From: Bin55 sp965116055
GTDB lineage: Bacteria; Pseudomonadota; Gammaproteobacteria; Pseudomonadales; Azotimanducaceae
NCBI GenBank assembly: GCA_965116055.1
Contig: OZ220466.1
Location: 682,001 to 746,000, forward strand
Direction of reading: 5' to 3'
DNA length: 64,000 nt
Shown here: positions 25,728 to 33,988 of the stretch, one piece after another
Numbering within the stretch: position 1 is the first letter of the stretch
How the letters are laid out: each line of letters begins with the position of its first letter
Translations under genes and position numbers: made by a program
Notes under the pieces: model-generated
Told to the model about the DNA's origin: nothing
Seen by the model: the letters and a program-made list of their open reading frames with translations, nothing else
The model's database searches: none

Positions 25728-27066
25728 CGCAACGCGAACGAAAGCGGACACGGCCGCCGTGCGCCGTGTACATGGTGCTATCCTCGGGTACCACCCTTAC
25801 CGTATGAAGCCGGTTCACTTTGCCACGAGTTTCCTTCTGGCGTTGACTGGCCGATACCGCCGGCTCGAATACCTGAACAAAGCGTCGGTGCCGAAGACAG
25901 TACCTAGGGGCAGGCCGAACATCCAGAACGAGTACCTGGACGTTCGGCTTCATTCCCGGCTGGTCGATCTTGAGAAACTGGACCCGTCGGTTGACCTGGA
26001 GTCGTTCCGCATGCTTCGTGCGCACCTGAACGCAGCATACAACAACGACGGTTCAGCTCTCGCAGCCAGCTTTTCGCCCTATTCGACGTTCGGGGTGGAC
26101 TACAGTGCCCCCTCGGCCCGATACATCTCGAACCGATCGAAGAACCATGGTTATTCGGGGAGCTTCGTCGTTTCGGTCTTGGAAGCCACCGCCGAGGGAC
26201 GGGAAGCACTCGGAAGCATCAGGCGGCTGCTAGAGCTTCCGCCGCCGCCGCTGGATGCGTTCGGCGAGCCTCTGCTTGACGACGTGGACGAGGAATGGTG
26301 CGATCAGCACGACGAGTTCTACGGCACGATCGAGCCTGGAAGGCTGGCGCGGGTCGGGTCGGAAATGAAGGACTGCACGGTTGCGATAGGCTGCCTCGCC
26401 GCGAATCTCGAGCGACTGCGATCCAGCTATTCGCTGCGCTACATGGTGCTAGGTCTCTGTTGTTGGCTGTTTGCCTACATGATGCGCCGGGGAAGCGATT
26501 CGCCGCCGCTGCTAATTGACGCGGTGCAGGGACGTAATCCCAGGATCCGCGCACAGAGCAGGGCCACCTATGCGCGGGCGCTGGACCTCTTTTCCTCCAG
26601 CTACGACCGGGCTTTCTCGCTGGCCGGTAGCTCGGGGATCAAGGAAGACGACTGGGATGTGTTCGCCCGCTCGGAGAAAACCCGCCAAGAACTGGATGAT
26701 CACTTTCGGGACTTGGGTGTGCGGATCGGCATCGTGCAGCCCCGCTCAACGGTCGCCAAGCACAAACATGTTGAACTGCAAGCGGACACGCTTCGGGTGC
26801 TCTCGTACAGCCTGCTTAAAGAGGGCCAAGTGCTGACTCTGCCGACATTCGCAGACCAACTCAGAAGAGTCTGGTCAATTCTGGTCGGTGCCCACGCTTC
26901 GGACGGCGACGTTCTGCGCGCAAACCGCTTCGGTCCCCTTGATCACGATGAGGATCTGCGATCGAACGCGGCTGCGTTCCGATCGCTGTTGGTGAGGCTA
27001 GGCTTGGCGGTAGAGCCGTCCGACGGGCTGACACTGGTCGCGATCAACGCGGAAGAGGCGATCTGA
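25720..27066 (+). CDS. Unrecognised protein; third gene of candidate defence operon
   Basis: I do not recognise this 448-residue protein. It is soluble-looking, with one hydrophobic stretch around M-V-L-G-L-C-C-W-L-F-A-Y-M (near residue 240). The N-terminal half is basic, with a run Y-S-A-P-S-A-R-Y-I-S-N near residues 127-137. The C-terminus looks like a small helical domain. Size and place, between a DptF-like gene and a very large gene, match DptG in dptF-dptG-dptH sets, but I cannot support that at sequence level. Its ATG sits eight bases inside the previous gene, and its stop is one base before the next start, so it belongs to the same operon. Confidence 0.7.
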   Translation: MANATRTKADTAAVRRVHGAILGYHPYRMKPVHFATSFLLALTGRYRRLEYLNKASVPKTVPRGRPNIQNEYLDVRLHSRLVDLEKLDPSVDLESFRMLRAHLNAAYNNDGSALAASFSPYSTFGVDYSAPSARYISNRSKNHGYSGSFVVSVLEATAEGREALGSIRRLLELPPPPLDAFGEPLLDDVDEEWCDQHDEFYGTIEPGRLARVGSEMKDCTVAIGCLAANLERLRSSYSLRYMVLGLCCWLFAYMMRRGSDSPPLLIDAVQGRNPRIRAQSRATYARALDLFSSSYDRAFSLAGSSGIKEDDWDVFARSEKTRQELDDHFRDLGVRIGIVQPRSTVAKHKHVELQADTLRVLSYSLLKEGQVLTLPTFADQLRRVWSILVGAHASDGDVLRANRFGPLDHDEDLRSNAAAFRSLLVRLGLAVEPSDGLTLVAINAEEAI

Positions 27067-27067
27067 G

Positions 27068-30000
27068 ATGGCGCGCACGGCAGCATCGCTGGTGAGCGAG
27101 GCACTGGCGTCTTGGATTCTCTCGCGGCTGGGCCATGAGAACGATTTCGCGCGCGAGGGACTTCCAGAGTTCGACATTCCGTGCCTGATGCAGGCACTTT
27201 CGGAGGGAGGCCTGCCTGCCGGAAGATTCTCGCTGGCGCTGGTCGGATTCGAGACGACAGAAGAGGAGGTGCGGGCGCTCGCGGACGCGAATGGTCTCAG
27301 CGCGCTTGCCGGGGTGACACTTGATCTCCATGTCGCCACCGAGTGGCGCAATGATCGCAACCGGCATCCGAGGATCGTCGCACTGGCGCTCGGCTACAAT
27401 CCGGGCGTGCACGGCTTGCGCTTCTTCTCCCGCGCCTCTTCGGGAGAACTCGCAGCCATTCTGCTGGGCTGGGCGGAGAACGCATCCGAGTTCACGACCA
27501 CCCCACAGCACCAAGAGTTGCTGAAGACGCTGCGTCTGGCGCGGGGGCTGGGGTCGGTTCGTTCCCTGGAAGGCGTTGCGGCCTTTCTCGCCGAATGGAG
27601 CAAGGGAGGTGACGGGGCGATTGGCAGGCCGCGCGATGTTCTTCCCGCTCTCGGACTGCTCCGCGATCCGCGATTGTTTGAGGCAGACGACCTGGCCAAG
27701 CGTCTCGAACACAATCTGCGTGTAGGGGAGAGCGTCACCATCATGTCACCAGGAGACATCCGGCAGCGGCGCAAGCGCGCGACGCACTACCGCGATGCGG
27801 AGACGGCTGAGCTGGTGACCCAAGCGCTGGACCGACTGGAAGCCCATCGGCGCGGCGATCCCGACGCAGGGCTGACGTTGGAGGATGCGGATCGCCTCAT
27901 GAGCCTTCCCGTTGACCCACCACCGGCCTCCTGCTCGGAGACGGACGAGCCAGACATTTCCGACGAACACGACGACGCCGAGGAAAAGGACGAGCCCAGA
28001 CTGCACGAGATGGCGGTGGATGCACTACTGGAAGGTCGCGATGAAGATCTCGCGGCCATCGGTGAGCTCCTTGAAGCCGCGTGGGAAGAGTTTCGGCGGA
28101 ACGGGGATCTACTGGTGTCCAGTCAGGAAACCAGCCAGGGAGTGGCTCGGCTCGAAGAGCACGTCGACCCCAAAGTCATTGACTGGGTTGCCGCCTTCTG
28201 CTGCGAGGATCGCTATGGCGGGCTCATTGAGACCGACATTGATGACCTGTCGCAGGCGCTTGCCCGCTATACCGAGTTCGACCCCCTATTCCTGGACCCA
28301 GGCGCGATCTGGAAGCATGACGGGGTCTCCTACTCCATTGAGGAGCTGCTCAAAGGGTGGGATAAAGTGGATGCTGTCGCCGAAGCCCGCCCACGCCTGA
28401 TCGCAGCGATGTGGCGCGATTTCGTCGCCGCGCGCACCTCGCTTGCGAAGGGAGGGATGACGAGTCCGCTTCTCATCCATCCTCGCGAGTGGCTTGATAC
28501 CCATCCCGAAACACGAGATTTCTGCGCGCGCTACCTTGCGGTGGCGACCGAACTCTACAAGGCGATCCAGCAGAATTATCGGGCAGTCTGGGACCAGTCG
28601 CCCGAGTGGGCGCAGGCGACGCTGGACGCGATTCTGTCGCTTGACCTAGTACAAGTTCGGATTGCGGGTCTTGACGGCGGATTCAGCGCCAAGGCGGTGA
28701 TGTTGCCGCTGCATCCGCTGCATCTGTGGCGATACCAGCGTTTCGGAGAAATTCTCCGCGATCTCTCGCGTACGGGACCGATGTCCGAAGGCGACAAAAA
28801 GGTCGTCATTGAGGAGTTGCGCCGTCCGGAACACTTTGTCAGCGTCATAAGAACCGGGGCCACGCCGGAAGGACGGGGGCTCAACCAGTTGCTTCCCGTC
28901 GCTAACCAGATTCGCGGCCTCGCGACGTTCGAGAACCTGCACAATGCGATCAGCAGCGCCGATGGTATGGAGACGCTGGTTCTCGCGCTTAATCGCTTCG
29001 TGATGCTTTACCCCAACCATCCGCGGCCGCTCCGGTTGACGCTGGTCAATCCACCCGAACCAGCTCGGCTACTGGAACGACTGACGAAATTCCTGAATGA
29101 GCGGCAGAACATCGGCGGACGTCTTCCCGCCCTCAAAGTGACAGTCGTCGCCACGGCCGGGCACCGGGATCGGCTGACGGCGATGTCGGTACTCGAAAGC
29201 AAGGCGCAGGACCTGGTTTACGAGCAAGTCTCCGCCGGCCGACTTGATCTGCGCGTGGAACGCGATTCCTTTGAGAATCTCGACCGGCTGGTAACGGAGG
29301 TGCTGTCGAAGCGTCCGCAGCACTTGGTGGCGATCTTCGACGAGTCCGCGGTCTCGGTCAAGCGCAGGCGGGTCGAGCGCCTACTGCCCATGAGTCCGTT
29401 CTGCGTGCGCAACGAGATCGTGATTGATCGGATGCTGGGCGATATCAGCCTGAGTCCACATCCGGGTGAACCGCCGTTCTCGGATTTCGTGATGATGATC
29501 CACGAGTTCGAGCAGGAGCAGCGGGACAGCACGATGGTCGCCTCGGCGGATGCTGACCGGCTACGCTCGACGATTGATGACCTGCTGATCGGAGAGCGAG
29601 CGCCGGCGCGCTGGGTCCTGCTCGCGGATCGCGCTCTGCCGCCGGAAAGCGGCATGACGTCCATCCGCCTCTTGCAGCGTAGGGAGGGACATCGCCAGGT
29701 GCTGCTGAGCGCAGCTGACTATGGACGGTTGTCGACATTAATGCGTGCCGCGTTCAGTAACTGTAATCTAACGATCACGAATGAGGGGTTGGGTCACGTT
29801 CTGCGGCAGGGCGTGAACTTGGTCGGTGCCGGTTTGCTTGACATGATCAAGAAGCAGTCCGGATTGCCAGACAAATCGTTGGTGCTCGGGTTCGTGGGCA
29901 TGCTGCTCGCCGCTCGACATGTGCGAAGCGAGGATCCGCATGCACTGGTCGCCTCGGTTGACGGGTCGGTCGCACGCCTCTGGCTTAAGCTGAGCCCTGT

Positions 30001-31843
30001 GGGTGACCGCAGGCGCTGCGATCTGATTGCGCTTCGTCGAGGGGCGAACGAGTCATTTCGTATCACCTGTATTGAAGTCAAGACAACTGGGGAATCAATC
30101 CTTTCTGACGAGACAGCATTGATTGGTTATGCGGCTGACCAGATCGAGCGTACGGCGGCGGTACTGTCGAGCGCGGTTGGCGAGTCGGGGCCGTTCGCGG
30201 CACCGCGCTTGGAAATGTTGAAAGAGGTCTTGGTGAGGGCGGCATCAAGCCGCTGGGGCGAGGAGCAGGACGATGTCGCTCAGCGCAAGATCTGGGGTCC
30301 GCTGCTCAAGGACCTGCTCGGGGACGGTCCCGAACCGTCGGTCGTGCGGGTGGACGGCGAGATCGTCATCGTGAAACTGCGCTCAACGGAGCCGGCCCGG
30401 GTGAGGCCACTCAGGGGGAGAGAGATCCCGCTTTCAGTCAGGACAATAAACGAGAAGGAGGCGGAGTTCCTGTTCGACAATGATTTCGTAACCGAGGCTC
30501 CGCCGGAAGGCGCGGATTCGGACGGCGATGCTTCAGATGCAGAACAGAGGGGCGGGCATAATTCGCCCAGTGAAGAGGCGCCGCTACCGGCTGAACGTGC
30601 TTCTAAACCGGAATCGGGATTGCGTGATGGTTACGGGACCAGGGATACGGCGACTGAAACAGGCGGGGATGAGCCATCGTTGATCGCTGCCGATGCGGCG
30701 GCCGGGAGAAAACGTCGGGACGGGACGGAGGTGCCGACGACCTCGGCGGTCGTCGACCGCGCGAACGAAGCAGTTGTCGAAGGGGAGGGGGTGAGCGCGG
30801 GTTCGGTCTGGCCGCCGCGCGTGAACGCGCTGGGGATGGTCGGACAATACGAAATCGCCCAAGAACTGGACAATCAAGCGCGCAAGGCAAGGGGCTGGGG
30901 CGAGAGGTTCCTGGACAAGTTGTTCGTCGGGCCCGCCGGCGTTGGCAAAACGACGCTCGCCCGTCGGATCGCTGAACGACTGCTTCAGCTAGAACCGATC
31001 GTGTTCAACGGCGCAGATCTTCGCCGGCCGGACATGATCGTGGAGCGACTGATGGAGGCCGGCAAGGCACCGGGCACCGGCGGACGCAGCGTTGAGGTCA
31101 CAGTCGCCCCCTGCCTAATCTTCATAGACGAGGTGCATGCGGTTGCAAGCCAGGTTTCGACAGTTCTACTCAGCGCGTTAGACGAGCGGCGTAGCACCAC
31201 GATCGGAAATGTGGTTTACAGTTTTGAGGATGTCGTGTTCCTGCTGGCGACCACGGATCCGGGTAGGCTCTCGGAGGCGTTCCAGAGCCGGCCGGACAAG
31301 ACGATCCTGCGGTCTTACACGCTCGAGGAGGTGGCCGGGATTGTCTGGCTCCACTCCGTGGAGACGCTTGAGCAAACGGGCCTCAGCCGCGAGACCTGTA
31401 TTGAGATTGCGGCGCGCATGCAGTGCAGCCCGCGGCCGAGTGTCAACATCCTCAAGCCACTGGTGGCGAGTTTCTACGGCACAGCAGAGTACGGGCTGGG
31501 ACGCGTGCCGACCAAGGAAGAAGTCGCGGACCTGATGAACACGGGTGCCGTGGCGAGGTGGTTCGAAGATACACAGGGCATTGACCGAAACGGCCTTACC
31601 TCGGTGCATGTGGAATATCTCAAGCTGCTACAGATCCGCGGTACCTCGGCGGAGGAAGAGATTCGCCGGGCGCTCGGAATCTCGAACCGGGCCGACTTCG
31701 TGATCGTATCGGAGTATCTGACCCGTCTCGACCTGATCCGCGTCGGACCTGGCGGTCGAGGTCTGACCTCCGATGGCAGGCGTTATCTCAACGCGTCGTC
31801 TCCGCCTGACTTCCGCGACAGGATCTCACGTCGCATTGCCTGA
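27068..31843 (+). CDS. Giant protein: PD-(D/E)XK nuclease motif plus RuvB-like AAA+ and winged helix
   Basis: A 1591-residue protein. Residues 1-970 match nothing I know. A PD-(D/E)XK nuclease core follows: Asp985 in R-C-D-L-I-A-L, then 17 residues later Glu1003-Val-Lys1005 in C-I-E-V-K-T-T. Residues of about 1130-1250 are a low-complexity acidic linker. The C-terminal 340 residues resemble RuvB: G-M-V-G-Q near 1257, Walker A G-P-A-G-V-G-K-T at 1288-1295, Walker B F-I-D-E at 1352-1355, sensor L-L-A-T-T-D-P-G-R at 1392-1400, a C-P-R-P-type lid region, and a final winged helix beginning D-R-N-G-L-T. RuvB drives Holliday-junction branch migration, so the inference is an ATP-driven DNA-remodelling nuclease. 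Size and position recall DptH. It is separated from the previous stop by one base. Confidence 0.8.
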   Translation: MARTAASLVSEALASWILSRLGHENDFAREGLPEFDIPCLMQALSEGGLPAGRFSLALVGFETTEEEVRALADANGLSALAGVTLDLHVATEWRNDRNRHPRIVALALGYNPGVHGLRFFSRASSGELAAILLGWAENASEFTTTPQHQELLKTLRLARGLGSVRSLEGVAAFLAEWSKGGDGAIGRPRDVLPALGLLRDPRLFEADDLAKRLEHNLRVGESVTIMSPGDIRQRRKRATHYRDAETAELVTQALDRLEAHRRGDPDAGLTLEDADRLMSLPVDPPPASCSETDEPDISDEHDDAEEKDEPRLHEMAVDALLEGRDEDLAAIGELLEAAWEEFRRNGDLLVSSQETSQGVARLEEHVDPKVIDWVAAFCCEDRYGGLIETDIDDLSQALARYTEFDPLFLDPGAIWKHDGVSYSIEELLKGWDKVDAVAEARPRLIAAMWRDFVAARTSLAKGGMTSPLLIHPREWLDTHPETRDFCARYLAVATELYKAIQQNYRAVWDQSPEWAQATLDAILSLDLVQVRIAGLDGGFSAKAVMLPLHPLHLWRYQRFGEILRDLSRTGPMSEGDKKVVIEELRRPEHFVSVIRTGATPEGRGLNQLLPVANQIRGLATFENLHNAISSADGMETLVLALNRFVMLYPNHPRPLRLTLVNPPEPARLLERLTKFLNERQNIGGRLPALKVTVVATAGHRDRLTAMSVLESKAQDLVYEQVSAGRLDLRVERDSFENLDRLVTEVLSKRPQHLVAIFDESAVSVKRRRVERLLPMSPFCVRNEIVIDRMLGDISLSPHPGEPPFSDFVMMIHEFEQEQRDSTMVASADADRLRSTIDDLLIGERAPARWVLLADRALPPESGMTSIRLLQRREGHRQVLLSAADYGRLSTLMRAAFSNCNLTITNEGLGHVLRQGVNLVGAGLLDMIKKQSGLPDKSLVLGFVGMLLAARHVRSEDPHALVASVDGSVARLWLKLSPVGDRRRCDLIALRRGANESFRITCIEVKTTGESILSDETALIGYAADQIERTAAVLSSAVGESGPFAAPRLEMLKEVLVRAASSRWGEEQDDVAQRKIWGPLLKDLLGDGPEPSVVRVDGEIVIVKLRSTEPARVRPLRGREIPLSVRTINEKEAEFLFDNDFVTEAPPEGADSDGDASDAEQRGGHNSPSEEAPLPAERASKPESGLRDGYGTRDTATETGGDEPSLIAADAAAGRKRRDGTEVPTTSAVVDRANEAVVEGEGVSAGSVWPPRVNALGMVGQYEIAQELDNQARKARGWGERFLDKLFVGPAGVGKTTLARRIAERLLQLEPIVFNGADLRRPDMIVERLMEAGKAPGTGGRSVEVTVAPCLIFIDEVHAVASQVSTVLLSALDERRSTTIGNVVYSFEDVVFLLATTDPGRLSEAFQSRPDKTILRSYTLEEVAGIVWLHSVETLEQTGLSRETCIEIAARMQCSPRPSVNILKPLVASFYGTAEYGLGRVPTKEEVADLMNTGAVARWFEDTQGIDRNGLTSVHVEYLKLLQIRGTSAEEEIRRALGISNRADFVIVSEYLTRLDLIRVGPGGRGLTSDGRRYLNASSPPDFRDRISRRIA

Positions 31844-32025
31844 AGCGTTTTGGCTCGGCGGGATTTGTTGGCGTAAGGGAGGCGACGAAGAGGGTGTAAA
31901 TCTCGTATGGCGATGACGGTTTGGGTCTGACATCCGGGATTCATGCGGCGCGTCTGGTAAGGTACAACACTCTCGGCATCGCGCTACCGTGACAAAATCC
32001 AGCTTTGGACCCACAGATTGTCACC

Positions 32026-32937
32026 AAACCCCGTAATCGGGAACCCGAGAAGGCTCTTGTGTTGTTATATGTGTATCTTGTCCGACATGCTCGACAATAA
32101 AGTTCGTTTCGATGGTGTTGTCGGCAATAAGCTGATCTTCAAGGTCGTTCGACGGCGGAAGCGTTTCGAAATGTCTGGCTAGGTCTTCCTCACTAAACCC
32201 GCGCTTCAGGATGCCCTTTTGAACTTCTCGGCCTCTTGATCGACATCCACGATCATGTGCCAGGGATTTCAAAGGTCTCCACCAATGCCGGATAGATCCC
32301 GGCATTACCGCTCTGCTTGAAGTCGACAACGGCGACGCCGTGTGTATCAAGAGGCCAGCCTAGATCTTTGCCGAGCGCATGTACAAAGAGGTATTCGGTA
32401 ACGCCTTCGACAAGAAGCTAGCGGCGGGCGAAGAAGATTTCTCCGCGGACACGCCGTCCATGAAAACCGAGTTCTTCTTCATCCTCGGTCGTCGGGAGAA
32501 TGCGGCCTTGGTGACGAAGGCGGCGGATCGCTTCGGCGCGTTCATGACGGTCGGGATCGCGCTGATAGCACTCGAAAGGCGATCAGACATGGTCATGTCG
32601 AACCAGATCGTACCGCCACGCTCTTGGTCGGAATGCCTTGCAAGAAGATTTGGTCGCCTGATGCCGCGATGAACGCATCATGACTGTCGTTCCAAGGCAG
32701 CTCGGAAACGATATACGGCGGTAGTAAGGAAAATTCGGCACAGCCACCCGCAACCGAACCAGCCTGATGTCGCGCAACGGCACATTCTGGACAAAATACG
32801 GGGAGTAGGTCGTCATGACTTTCTGACCGGATAACTCCTGCACACGCTCCCACAATTTGTGCGCCGCTTGCGGGTGGAGATGAACCGCCGGTTCCTTTAT
32901 AGCGAAAAAAAGAAAGCGGTTAGGTTTCCATATTGGA
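32026..32937 (-). pseudogene. Decayed OLD-family ATPase/TOPRIM nuclease gene
   Basis: Read on the minus strand and joining frames, this gives a recognisable OLD-family overcoming-lysogenization-defect nuclease. The pieces are an ABC-type Walker B region (F-A-I-K-E-P-A-V-H-L-H-P, with Lys where Glu is usual) and T-Y-S-P-Y-F-V-Q-N-V-P-L-R-D-I-R-L. Then come a Y-Q-R-D-P-D-R-H-E-R segment, a TOPRIM motif L-L-V-E-G-V-T-E-Y-L, and V-D-V-D-Q-E-A-E-K-F-K. Lesions include an in-frame TAG at 32418-32420 (probably from TGG) and frameshifts near 32265, 32218, 32560 and 32750. The ATPase N-terminus and the true C-terminus are missing. OLD nucleases are common in phage defence (for example GajA of Gabija). 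Confidence 0.8.
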
Positions 32938-32987
32938 GCGCGTGAGATACGTGCACTTCCTCTACGAGGCAGACTAACGGTAAAACT

Positions 32988-32993
32988 TATAAT
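32988..32993 (+). promoter_or_regulatory. Promoter -10 box for the initiator tRNA
   Basis: A perfect TATAAT lies 9 bases upstream of the tRNA 5' end, at the spacing expected for a -10 box. No good -35 box is visible. It also marks the return to native chromosome DNA after the island. Confidence 0.5.
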
Positions 32994-33002
32994 TTAGGCG
33001 CT

Positions 33003-33079
33003 TGCGGGGTGGAGCAGTCTGGTAGCTTGTTGGGCTCATAACCCAAAGGTCGTAGGTTCAAATCCTACCCCCGCAACCA
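33003..33079 (+). tRNA. metY: Initiator tRNA-fMet (anticodon CAT)
   Basis: 77 bases with encoded CCA. The three consecutive G-C pairs at the base of the anticodon stem (GGG/CCC around CTCATAA) mark it as the initiator, and it stands upstream of rimP-nusA-infB as metY does in E. coli. Position 1 is T and position 72 is A, so the usual bacterial C1/A72 mismatch is replaced by a possible U-A pair. Confidence 0.97.
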
Positions 33080-33512
33080 CTTCGGTTAAGACGCCGAGCG
33101 GCAGTGCAGGCGTTAAAACCCCTTTTCGGAAGATGTCCAATTGACCTCTATTGGTTTTTCGGCATACTCAACGGCGATGTCATCTAATCGCCCGATCACA
33201 TCAAACCCAATCTAACGCGTGGTTGCTCACTTCTTCCTTATAATCCTTAGTACTCAGATTCGGTGCTGAATGCTTCCGGGTATTACGATGGGAGTCTTGA
33301 GCTTGGTCTGGTATGCGTAGGTCGCCATACATTGCGACGACTGTCCTACATTAACGGCGTTTGACAGCCTGCGGATCGTTTAAGTCACGTCCCCGCATCA
33401 GCAAGGCTGGGAGGTGAGATATTCGTTTATTTGGCGACCTGATGCAGATTGATCGCTTTGCCTCGGTCGTTATACGACGAATTGCGCACGGTTTACCTCG
33501 GGGAGACGTGCG
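33080..33512 (+). other. Leader region between metY and rimP
   Basis: About 430 bases with no gene that I can support. One possible promoter (TTGACC at 33141-33146, a 16-base spacer, CATACT at 33163-33168) could drive the rimP operon. Its -10 match is weak. Confidence 0.4.
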
Positions 33513-33974
33513 TTGATCGGGCCGCGCGTAGCGTTCATATATGAGCTGGTGAAACCAACAGTAAACCATCTCGGATTTGAACTTTGGGGAGTTGAACAAA
33601 CAGGAGTAGGACGTCACAAGCGGATATGCATCTTTATTGATGCTCCACAAGGCATTTCAATATCAGATTGCGAGATGGTGAGCCAGCAGCTGGAGACACT
33701 ACTTGCAGTAGAGGATGCAGTTGCTGGGACATACGACTTGGAAGTCTCGTCGCCTGGCATTGATCGCTTGTTATTCACGAAGAATCAGTACGGTCGCTAT
33801 CTGGATTCCAAGCTTGACTTGCGGTTGCATATGCCGATTGATGGGAGTAGGCACTTGCGAGGGATATTGCAATCAGTTGCGGCAGATTCATTTGCTCTTC
33901 TTGTCGGGAACGAATTGAAAGCTATCCCTTTCGTGCAAGTGCGTCGTGCTCGTCTGGTTCCTAATTTCGAGTAA
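33513..33974 (+). CDS. rimP: Ribosome maturation factor RimP
   Basis: RimP is needed for 30S subunit maturation. The 153-residue product shows the family core: G-F-E-L-W-G-V-E near the N-terminus, I-C-I-F-I-D-A-P-Q-G-I-S-I-S-D-C-E-M-V-S and L-E-V-S-S-P-G-I-D-R-L-L. Start is TTG at 33513, supported by GGGGAG seven bases upstream. It is the first protein gene of rimP-nusA-infB-rbfA-truB-rpsO-pnp. Confidence 0.95.
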   Translation: MIGPRVAFIYELVKPTVNHLGFELWGVEQTGVGRHKRICIFIDAPQGISISDCEMVSQQLETLLAVEDAVAGTYDLEVSSPGIDRLLFTKNQYGRYLDSKLDLRLHMPIDGSRHLRGILQSVAADSFALLVGNELKAIPFVQVRRARLVPNFE

Positions 33975-33988
33975 CCGCAGAGAGTCAT

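Larger units (their letters stand above)
21546..32940. mobile_element. Genomic island inserted between leuU and metY
   Basis: About 11.4 kb lies between tRNA-Leu(GAG) and the initiator tRNA. In E. coli these two tRNA genes stand close together in secG-leuU-(argG)-metY-rimP, so the block is an insertion. A 60-base sample of the block counts near 62% G+C against about 55% in a dnaK sample, and codon use shifts accordingly. It begins with a broken tyrosine integrase 150 bases after the tRNA, holds a four-gene operon, and ends with a decayed OLD-family nuclease gene. Both edges are approximate. I did not find a convincing direct repeat of the tRNA 3' end at the right side. Confidence 0.8.

Noticed and set aside
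32731..32745. TTCGGCAC, resembling the 3' end of tRNA-Leu
   Set aside because: Only eight bases, lying inside the OLD remnant; chance match.
21520..33066. A 13-base direct repeat, AGGTTCAAATCCT, at 21520-21532 and 33054-33066, on either side of the island
   Set aside because: Both copies are the T-arms of the tRNA-Leu and tRNA-fMet genes, which resemble each other in any case, so it is not evidence for an attachment site.
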